From NCBI GenBank assembly GCA_009885995.1, contig VFJQ01000111.1:1-64000 (forward strand): DNA of 64,000 bases. The letters run 5' to 3'. The notes beneath the pieces are model-generated. The model made no database searches. It was given only the letters and a program-made list of their open reading frames with translations, and had not been told where the DNA came from. The position numbers and the translations under genes are program-made. This DNA comes from Verrucomicrobiota bacterium (GTDB taxonomy: Bacteria > Verrucomicrobiota > Verrucomicrobiia > Chthoniobacterales > Chthoniobacteraceae). This document shows, piece after piece, positions 8,908 to 15,347 of this stretch; the stretch's first letter is position 1; each line of letters starts with the position of its first letter.

Positions 8908-10899
8908 GTGCCGAAATTTCTCTGTCGTCTTCACCACACTCGCTGGCTGCTCGTCGTCTGTTTCCTCCTGCTCTCCACCGGCTGGCTGTGGGCGCGCGCC
9001 GGTGGCGGGCACAGCTCGGGCGGCGGTGGCGGCGGAAGCTCCAGCAGCAGCGGCGGAGGTGGTGGCAGCGGTGGCGGCGATCTGATTGGGCTGATCCGCT
9101 TTTTCTGGTGGCTGAATACGCGGCACCCGCTCATCGGCGTGCCGGTCACGGCGGGAGTGGTCTATTTCATCTACCGCTCGGGCAAGGCAGGTAAGCGCGG
9201 CTACCAGGGCGTCGTCATTCACCGCGGCGCGGCGGCGGCGGCGGAGAATGTCGTGCAGCCGGGCCTGCGCGCGCTGGGAAAAGCCGACCCGGCGTTTTCC
9301 AAGAACGCCTTCGAGGCGCGCGTGCGCGTTGCTTTCACGAAACTCCAGCGCGCGTGGTGCGAGCAGTCGCTGGTGACGGTGCGCCCGTTCATCTCCGACG
9401 GCATCCACGAGCGGTTCGGGCTGCAATTCGAGGAGCAGCGTTCGCTCGGCTACCGGCCCGTGATGGAGAATCTGTCCATCGCCAGCAGCGACTTCGCGCA
9501 GGTGGAATGCGGGCCGGTGTTCGATGTGATCACGGTGCGCTTTTCCGCCCGCGCCCACGACTACCGCGTCGATGCGACGAGCGGTGAGCGCATCGCTGGC
9601 TCGGAAGAGGAGGCGAACTTCGTGGAATACTGGTCCTTCCTCCGCACGCGCGGCAGCCAGACGAAGCTGAACCAGGCCGGCCTCATCGAGGGCAACTGCC
9701 CAAACTGCGGCGCGGCCATCGCGATGAATCAGGGCGCGAAGTGCGAGCACTGCCAGGCCTTGCTGCGCAGCGGCGAATTCGACTGGGTGCTCGCCGAGAT
9801 CACGCAGGAGAGGGAATGGCAGCCGCGCCGCACGCCGCCGCCCGGCGCGGTGCAAATCCGCGAGAGCGATCCCGGCTTCAGCCTGCAAGATCTCGAAGAC
9901 GTGACCTCCGTGATCTTCTGGCGCAAAGCCGCCGCCGAGCGCGCAGGCCGCGCCGACGCGCTGCGCAAAGTCTCCGAGCCCGCGTGGTGCGACGCCTTCG
10001 CCGCGACGCTCGACAGCAGCACGCCGCGCAAGCTGCTCGCCGACTACGCCGTGAGCGCCGTCGAGACGACCGGCGTGCTGCTCGATGAAGCCGAGCACCG
10101 CGCGCTCGTGCAGGTGTGGTGGATGGCGCGGAAATTTTCCATCGACGAGGCCGGGCGTCTGCATGGGCCGAAAGGAGACTGGCTCGTGACCACGTCCGTG
10201 TTCGTCCTCGCGCGCCGCGCCGGTGTGCAGAGCGTGCCGTCGGCCTCGATCTCATCCGCGCACTGCCCGCAGTGCGGCGGCGCCTTCCAGCGCGACACGT
10301 CGGCTGCCTGCGAATACTGCGGCACCGTGCTGAATGACGGCACGCGGGCCTGGGTGCTGCGCGACGTTTTCCCCACCGGCTCCAGCGAAGCGCGCGCGCT
10401 CATGGCCGACGCCGTGGGCCGCTCGCAACGCAGCGGCGAACTCTTCCGCGCCATCGGCACACCCGCCCGCGGCGGCGGCACCGCCGCGCTCGCGTGGATG
10501 ATCCTCTGCCTCGACCGTGGCGAACTCGACGGCTCGATCCGCGGGATGCTCTACGTCGCGGGGAAAAAGCACGACCTCGGCAAGGAGCAGGTCGATGCGC
10601 TGATGGCTGCCGCCACCGCCGGCCAGCTCGATCTCCCACAACCCGCCGACGCCGCCGAGGCGCAAGCGTGGATCGCGCAGATGGCCGCCGCCGCGCACCA
10701 CACCAGCGGCCTCTCGAGCGCCGAGACCAAGCTCCTGCAACGCGCCGGCACGCGCCTCGGCCTCACCTCCGCGGACGTGAACCTCACACTCAACCGCGCC
10801 CGCAGCGAAGCCGTCTCCCACGCCCGCGAAGAACTCCGCGCCGCCCGGCGCGAGAAGACTGCCGCGCGCGAGGAGGAGCGCAGCGCGCACGCGCAGTGA
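8908..10899 (+). CDS. Membrane protein with TIM44-like, zinc-ribbon and TerB-like regions
   Basis: Starting at the GTG at 8908 the protein has 663 residues. A GTG at 8833 is also in frame but lies in a sequence resembling the repeat family D. The order is a membrane or signal segment (LLVVCFLLLSTGWL), a long Gly/Ser-rich tract, a second membrane segment (LIGVPVTAGVVYFIY), and a TIM44-like region (FSKNAFEARVRVAF and following). Two four-cysteine ribbons follow (CPNC..CEHC and CPQC..CEYC), and then an alpha-helical C-terminal region resembling TerB. Such proteins occur widely with unknown function, perhaps as envelope scaffold or stress proteins. The low-complexity linker is unusually long. Confidence 0.7.
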   Translation: MPKFLCRLHHTRWLLVVCFLLLSTGWLWARAGGGHSSGGGGGGSSSSSGGGGGSGGGDLIGLIRFFWWLNTRHPLIGVPVTAGVVYFIYRSGKAGKRGYQGVVIHRGAAAAAENVVQPGLRALGKADPAFSKNAFEARVRVAFTKLQRAWCEQSLVTVRPFISDGIHERFGLQFEEQRSLGYRPVMENLSIASSDFAQVECGPVFDVITVRFSARAHDYRVDATSGERIAGSEEEANFVEYWSFLRTRGSQTKLNQAGLIEGNCPNCGAAIAMNQGAKCEHCQALLRSGEFDWVLAEITQEREWQPRRTPPPGAVQIRESDPGFSLQDLEDVTSVIFWRKAAAERAGRADALRKVSEPAWCDAFAATLDSSTPRKLLADYAVSAVETTGVLLDEAEHRALVQVWWMARKFSIDEAGRLHGPKGDWLVTTSVFVLARRAGVQSVPSASISSAHCPQCGGAFQRDTSAACEYCGTVLNDGTRAWVLRDVFPTGSSEARALMADAVGRSQRSGELFRAIGTPARGGGTAALAWMILCLDRGELDGSIRGMLYVAGKKHDLGKEQVDALMAAATAGQLDLPQPADAAEAQAWIAQMAAAAHHTSGLSSAETKLLQRAGTRLGLTSADVNLTLNRARSEAVSHAREELRAARREKTAAREEERSAHAQ

Positions 10900-10901
10900 A
10901 C

Positions 10902-10968
10902 CTGTAGGGCGAGCGCCCCGCTTGCCGGGATGCCACTCCCGCCACGGCCGGCGGAGCGCCTGCCCTAC
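10902..10968. repeat. Palindromic element, family C (imperfect copy)
   Basis: Begins CTGTAGGGCGAGCGCCCCGC and ends with the near-complement GCGCCTGCCCTACA. It belongs to the same family as the perfect palindrome at 13,025-13,086. It starts two bases after the stop codon of the TIM44/TerB-like gene, so it may act as a transcript 3' hairpin there. Confidence 0.7.
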
Positions 10969-10988
10969 AAGAACGAGGCAGCCGCCCC

Positions 10989-11102
10989 GTGGCTCACGCC
11001 GCCCCCGGCGTGAAGCTTCCCACCCGCGCGGAGCGCGCTGACCATGGGAATCGTGGCGCTGCGCGCGCCGGTGAGCTTCACGCGGAGGGCCGCGTGAGCC
11101 AC
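10989..11102. repeat. Palindromic element, family D
   Basis: Outer arms GTGGCTCACGC (10,989-10,999) and GCGTGAGCCAC (11,092-11,102) are perfect reverse complements. Inner segments (GTGAAGCTT near 11,010 and AGCTTCAC near 11,075) are also complementary, giving a long interrupted hairpin. A related GTGGCTCACGCC starts at 8833. The element ends two bases before the stop of the minus-strand fibre-like gene, in a convergent intergenic space shared with the family C copy. Confidence 0.7.
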
Positions 11103-11103
11103 G

Positions 11104-12999
11104 TCACTTCCCGAGCAGCGCCTCCAGCCGCTCCAGCCGTTTCTTCAGCTCCGCGTTCTCCGTCGCCAGCTCCTTGATCGCGCTCATCATCACGCCGGCC
11201 ATGTCGCCGCTGTTCACCGTCGTCGGCGTGCCGACCGTGCCCACGGCATCGTGGCCGAAGGCGGCGTGGAAATCCTGCGCCATCACCCCGTAGTGGCGAA
11301 ACTGCTGCGCGTCCTGGCCGGTGTAGTTCCAGCTCGTCAGCTCGAAGCCCCGGATCTTCTCCAGCACCTCGCGGCCATCCACGGGCACGAAGTTTTCCTT
11401 CTTCGTCCGGTCGGAGGTGAAGGTGAACGCCACCTGACCCTCGATCACCGTCACGGCGGTGTTGCCGATGCGCACCTTGTTGTCGGCATCGACTTTGGCA
11501 CCCGCGCCGATCGCCGTGGCATTGTTCAGGGCGCTGGTCGTGACATCTGCCTGGTGGCCCAAGGCGGTGTTGTTGCTGCCCGTCGTGTTGACATTGAGCG
11601 CCTCCTTTCCGCTGGCGGTGTTGTTGCTGCCCGTCGTGTTGTTGGCGAGCGCAGCTCGTCCGCTTGCGGTATTGAAGTTGCCCTCCGTGTTGAAGAAGAG
11701 CGCAGAGTCTCCGCTGGCGGTGTTCTCGCTGCCCGTCATGTTGACGAAGAGCGCAAGTAGTCCGCTGGCGGTGTTGTTGTTGCCCATCGTGTTGTTGGAG
11801 AGCGCACCTTGTCCGCTGGCGGTGTTGCTGCTGCCCTCCGTGTTGTTGGCGAGCGCAGATTCTCCGCTGGCGGTGTTCTGACTGCCCGTCGTGTTGAATA
11901 AGAGTGCGTTCCGTCCGGTCGCCGTGTTGTTGTTGCCCGTCGTGTTGTTGGAGAGCGCGGCCCGTCCGCTGGCGGTGTTCTGGGCGCCGGTCATGGTGAA
12001 GTTCCCCGCTTCAACCCCGGCAAAGAAGTTATTCGTCCCAAAGGTGTGAAGCAGCCTGGTGCCGCCCTGCGTGATGAAGCCGGCGGTGGTGCTGGTCGCC
12101 GGCAGCTCGAGCCCGCTCGCGGCGAATCTTCCGCTCCCGTCGCGCTTCACGATCGTGCTGGCGGTGTTCACATCCGTCGCGGCGTTCGCGAGGTTCGCGC
12201 CCGTGGCCACATTCGCCGCAGTCACGCCGCCGACGGTGGCGACGACGGTCGCGCCCTGCGGGCCGGTCACATTTCCCGCCAGCATGCCGGTGAAGGTGGC
12301 CGCGCTCCCGCTCACGTTGCCGGTGACATTGCCCGCGAGCGGGCCGCTGAAGGTGCCGGTGGTCGTGCCGCCGAGGGTGAGGCCGGACGCCAGCTTGGCC
12401 GGGGTGACGGAGCCATCCGCGAGCTGGACCGAGCCGACGCTGCCGTCCGCCGTCGCGCGGTCGATCTGCACTTCCAGCTCGCACGGGTAGCCGCTGCCCG
12501 AGCCTTCCTTCGCGCCGAGGGAGAGATTCGTGGTGCCCGCGGCGAGGAAGGCGAAGCCGAGATTGGTCGCCGGCGCCGCGCGCCACGCCTGCACGGTGGC
12601 GGTCACATCCACCTCGAGGAATTTCTTTTTCACCACCAGCGCCGCCGGGAACATGGCGACGGGCGCAGCGGATACGCCCGGCTCGGGTGCGGTGGTCACT
12701 TCATCCCAGGCGGCGGCGACGGTATGGACGGCGATGTCGCCCGCGGTCTTGACCCTCGGCAGGTAGATGCGCAGGCGGGCATTGGCGATGTCGCCCGGCT
12801 GCACGTCGGCGGGCAGGTCGCTGAGATTGAAGAGGACGAAGCCCTTCCGCGTGGCCGTGACCGGCAGCGTAGTCGCGCGCCCCGTGCCGGCGGAGAGCTT
12901 GCCCTTGCTGGACGATGAGTCCTGCACCGGCGGCAGCAAATCCGCACGGGCAAGCGAGGCGAGGAGGGCGAGGGCGAGGAGGGAACGCGTGGTCTTCAT
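11104..12999 (-). CDS. Secreted fibre-like protein: DNRLRE-type N-terminus, 17-residue repeats, S74 chaperone domain
   Basis: About 631 residues with a signal peptide (LLALALLASLARA). Residues 20-190 resemble a DNRLRE-type beta domain (GFVLFNLSDLP, ARLRIYLP). A Gly/Val/Thr-rich collagen- or adhesin-like middle follows. Eight 17-residue repeats of the form NTASGxxALxxNTTGxN follow, encoded at 11,572-11,979. The C-terminus is an intramolecular chaperone (peptidase S74) domain (SDRTKKENF, YGVMAQDF) ending in a coiled coil. S74 domains trimerise phage tail spikes and some bacterial surface fibres, then often cut themselves off. A trimeric extracellular adhesin is the likeliest role; no phage genes are nearby. 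The ATG at 12,999 is preferred because it precedes the signal peptide. Confidence 0.85.
   Translation of the reverse strand: MKTTRSLLALALLASLARADLLPPVQDSSSSKGKLSAGTGRATTLPVTATRKGFVLFNLSDLPADVQPGDIANARLRIYLPRVKTAGDIAVHTVAAAWDEVTTAPEPGVSAAPVAMFPAALVVKKKFLEVDVTATVQAWRAAPATNLGFAFLAAGTTNLSLGAKEGSGSGYPCELEVQIDRATADGSVGSVQLADGSVTPAKLASGLTLGGTTTGTFSGPLAGNVTGNVSGSAATFTGMLAGNVTGPQGATVVATVGGVTAANVATGANLANAATDVNTASTIVKRDGSGRFAASGLELPATSTTAGFITQGGTRLLHTFGTNNFFAGVEAGNFTMTGAQNTASGRAALSNNTTGNNNTATGRNALLFNTTGSQNTASGESALANNTEGSSNTASGQGALSNNTMGNNNTASGLLALFVNMTGSENTASGDSALFFNTEGNFNTASGRAALANNTTGSNNTASGKEALNVNTTGSNNTALGHQADVTTSALNNATAIGAGAKVDADNKVRIGNTAVTVIEGQVAFTFTSDRTKKENFVPVDGREVLEKIRGFELTSWNYTGQDAQQFRHYGVMAQDFHAAFGHDAVGTVGTPTTVNSGDMAGVMMSAIKELATENAELKKRLERLEALLGK
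11572..11979 (-). repeat. Eight tandem 51-bp repeats in the fibre-like gene
   Basis: Eight consecutive 17-codon units each begin NTASG or NTATG and contain an AL pair and an N-T-T/E-G motif. The next unit (NTALGHQ) is partial and leads into the chaperone domain. Units differ at a few positions, so the array is diverged rather than freshly amplified. Similar short Asn/Thr/Gly/Ala repeats form beta-roll or head-like stalks in trimeric adhesins. Confidence 0.85.
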
Positions 13000-13024
13000 G
13001 GGGCGGAGGGTGGGCGCGGTTGTG

Positions 13025-13086
13025 CTGTAGGGCAAGCGCCCCGCTTGCCGCGCGCATATCCGGCAAGCGGGGCGCTTGCCCTACAG
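13025..13086. repeat. Perfect 25-bp inverted repeat, family C
   Basis: The arms 13,025-13,049 and 13,062-13,086 are perfect reverse complements, starting CTGTAGGGCAAGCGCCCC, around a 12-base loop. It sits in the short divergent space between the fibre-like gene (start 12,999) and the second sialidase-like gene (start 13,112). A hairpin this strong lies in the region where both promoters should be. Confidence 0.85.
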
Positions 13087-13111
13087 CGATGCGGCGCGGC
13101 ACATTCGGCAC

Positions 13112-14338
13112 ATGCACCGCGCTTTCCTCCTCACCCTCGCCACCGCCGCGCTCGCCGTCGAGCCGGTGAAATACAACGTCCAACTCGATGTCGTCAGCGA
13201 CGGCTTCGACGGGAAGTTCTGCTGGTTCCACCCGCGCGCGGGAGCGATCCCCGGCGACACGCCGACCGTCGTGCTCACGATGCAGCGCTGGCGGCTCGCG
13301 GCGAGCGACGTGTTTTATCCCGTCGCCTCGCAGACGACGCGCGACTTCGGCAAGACGTGGTCGAAAAACATCGAGCACATCGACACGCTCGGCCGGCACC
13401 AGCTCCCGAACGGCCACGAGGAAGGCGTCTGCGACTTCACGCCGAAGTGGCACGCCAAGACGCGCACGCTGCTCGGCACGGGGCACACGGTCTATTACGA
13501 CGAGCAGGACAAGCTCGTGAAAGTCCGTCCACGCTCGTCCATCTGGTCCATCTACGACCCAGCGAAAGACTCGTGGAGCCAGTGGGCCAAGCTCACGATG
13601 CCCGACGAGCCGCGCTTCAACTGCGCCGGCGCCGGCAGCACGCAGCGCGTCGATCTCGACGACGGCACGATCCTGCTGCCGATCTACTCGAAGGAGATGA
13701 AGGAGAGCGGCTATTTCACCACCGTCGTCCGCTGCTCATTCGACGGGAAGGAGCTGAAGTATCTCGGCCACGGCAGCGAACTTGGAGGGCAGCGCGCCGT
13801 CGCTGCCACGGATGCGACGGCGCGCATCCCTCCACGCGGCCTCTACGAGCCATCGCTCGCGAAACTCGGCGGCAAGTTCTTCCTCACCATGCGCAACGAC
13901 GAGGCCGCCTACGTCTCCGTGAGCGACGACGGCCAGAAGTTCAGCGAGCCGCGCAAGTGGACCTTCGACGACGGCGCGGACCTCGGCAGCTACAACACGC
14001 AAGCCCACTGGCTCACGCACAGCGACGGCCTCTTCCTCACCTACACGCGCCGCGGCGCGAACAACGACCACGTCGCCCGGCACCGCGCGCCGCTCTTCCT
14101 CGCGCAGATCGATCCCGAGCGGCTCGTCGTCCTCCGCGCCACCGAGCGCGAGATCGTGCCGAACAACGGCGCGCAGCTCGGCAACTTCGCCGTCGTCGAT
14201 GTGAACGAGCGCGAGACGTGGGTCACCACGAGCGAAGGCATGAGCCCCGGCAAGCCGCAGGACTTCGGCGCGAATGGCCGCGTCTATGCCGCGCGCATCC
14301 AGTGGGCGAAGCCGAACGCGGCTTGGAACCGGCACTAG
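13112..14338 (+). CDS. Secreted sialidase-like (BNR-type) protein, paralogue 2
   Basis: This 408-residue exported protein starts at the ATG at 13,112, right before the signal peptide (FLLTLATAALA). It aligns over its whole length with the protein at 7615-8823: both share SDGFDGK, WxHPRAGAIPG, TPxVVLTMQ, RAPLFxAQIDPERL and the ending WxxPNxAWN. The Asp-box-like SVSDDGQKF is present. Like its paralogue it probably acts on an extracellular glycan. It differs by a small insertion after the HGSELGG segment. The two copies are separated by about 4.3 kb that includes the TIM44/TerB-like and fibre genes, so it is a near-tandem duplication. Confidence 0.78.
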   Translation: MHRAFLLTLATAALAVEPVKYNVQLDVVSDGFDGKFCWFHPRAGAIPGDTPTVVLTMQRWRLAASDVFYPVASQTTRDFGKTWSKNIEHIDTLGRHQLPNGHEEGVCDFTPKWHAKTRTLLGTGHTVYYDEQDKLVKVRPRSSIWSIYDPAKDSWSQWAKLTMPDEPRFNCAGAGSTQRVDLDDGTILLPIYSKEMKESGYFTTVVRCSFDGKELKYLGHGSELGGQRAVAATDATARIPPRGLYEPSLAKLGGKFFLTMRNDEAAYVSVSDDGQKFSEPRKWTFDDGADLGSYNTQAHWLTHSDGLFLTYTRRGANNDHVARHRAPLFLAQIDPERLVVLRATEREIVPNNGAQLGNFAVVDVNERETWVTTSEGMSPGKPQDFGANGRVYAARIQWAKPNAAWNRH

Positions 14339-14359
14339 CCGCTGCCACCGTCATCACGC

Positions 14360-15130
14360 ATGAAGCCGCCGCCTTCTCCCGAACTGACGCCCGAGGAACG
14401 CGCCATCTACGAGTGGCAGATGTGGGTGCCGGGCTTTGGCGAGGAAGGGCAGCGCAAACTCAAGGCGGCATCGGTGCTCATCTCACGCGTCGGCGGGCTG
14501 GGCGGCGTGGTCGCGTATCAGCTCGCGGCGGCGGGCGTCGGCAAGCTCGTGCTCGCGATGGGCGGGGTGGTGAAGGCGAGCGATTTGCACCGGCATCTCC
14601 AGCAGTCGCACGATCGGATCGGGGAGCCGCGGTTGCCGGCGGTGGTGAAGCGGTTGCGGGAGCTGAACCCGCGCGTGGAGATCGTCGGGATCGAGGAAAA
14701 TGCGAGCGAGGCGAATGCGGACGCGCTCGTGGCGCAGGCGGATGTGATCGTGGATGCCGCGCCGCTTTTCCCCGAGCGCTATGCGCTAAACCGCGCGGCG
14801 GTGCAGGCGGGCAAGCCGATGGTCGAGTGCGCGATGTTTGCGCTGGAGGCGCACATCACGACGATCATCCCCGGTCGCACACCGTGCCTGCGCTGTCTCA
14901 CGCCGGAGCCGCCGCCGGATTGGAAGCGGCAGTTTCCGGTGATCGGCGCGGTGTCGGGCACGGTGGGCTGCCTCGGGGCGATGGAGGTGATCAAGCTCGT
15001 CACTGGCATCGGCGAGCCGCTCGCGGGCACGCTGCTGACGATGGATCTCGGCTCGATGCGCTTTCGCCGGCACCGCGTGCGGCGGCGGGCGGAGTGCCCG
15101 GTGTGCGCTCACTACTCGCGGTCATCCTGA
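14360..15130 (+). CDS. HesA/MoeB/ThiF family adenylyltransferase-like protein
   Basis: This 256-residue E1-like protein has a Rossmann loop (RVGGLGG), the AGVGKLVL segment, and two CxxC pairs for zinc (CLRC and CPVC). Where MoeB and ThiF have the D-x-D motif that binds ATP-magnesium, this protein reads AMGGVV. The following S-N-L-x-R-Q is S-D-L-H-R-H. The GG variant also occurs in HesA-type members, so it may be a normal feature of that branch rather than decay. Its substrate, probably a ubiquitin-like sulfur carrier, is unknown and none is seen nearby. The last codons and stop lie inside the family A palindrome that begins at 15,121. Confidence 0.8.
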   Translation: MKPPPSPELTPEERAIYEWQMWVPGFGEEGQRKLKAASVLISRVGGLGGVVAYQLAAAGVGKLVLAMGGVVKASDLHRHLQQSHDRIGEPRLPAVVKRLRELNPRVEIVGIEENASEANADALVAQADVIVDAAPLFPERYALNRAAVQAGKPMVECAMFALEAHITTIIPGRTPCLRCLTPEPPPDWKRQFPVIGAVSGTVGCLGAMEVIKLVTGIGEPLAGTLLTMDLGSMRFRRHRVRRRAECPVCAHYSRSS

Positions 15131-15285
15131 GCGGAGCGCCGCTTCGCGATGCGAAAGGCGCGGAGTCGAAGGACCCCGCCCTGCGTCGTGCGATTCTCGC
15201 AGCGGGAATCGCTCGTTCTTCGACGGGGTCCTTCGACTCCGCGCCTCGCCGCCTGCGCCCGCCGAGGCGCTCCGCTCAGGATGAC
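15121..15285. repeat. Long palindromic element, family A (copy 2)
   Basis: The outer arms 15,121-15,140 (GTCATCCTGAGCGGAGCGCC) and 15,266-15,285 are perfect reverse complements. Inner segments GCGGAGTCGAAGGACCCCG and CGGGGTCCTTCGACTCCGC are complementary too, so the 165-base element can fold into one long hairpin. The right half matches the element at 9-79. It overlaps the 3' end of the HesA-type gene and supplies its stop codon. Confidence 0.85.
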
Positions 15286-15347
15286 TCGCGATCCCACATA
15301 CACGCGCAGTTGAAAACGACTCATCCCTCGCCAGCCTCCACGCCCGC

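Noticed and set aside
11572-11979. The 51-base repeats as a CRISPR array
   Set aside because: The repeats are contiguous, in frame and coding for a repeated protein motif, without spacers.
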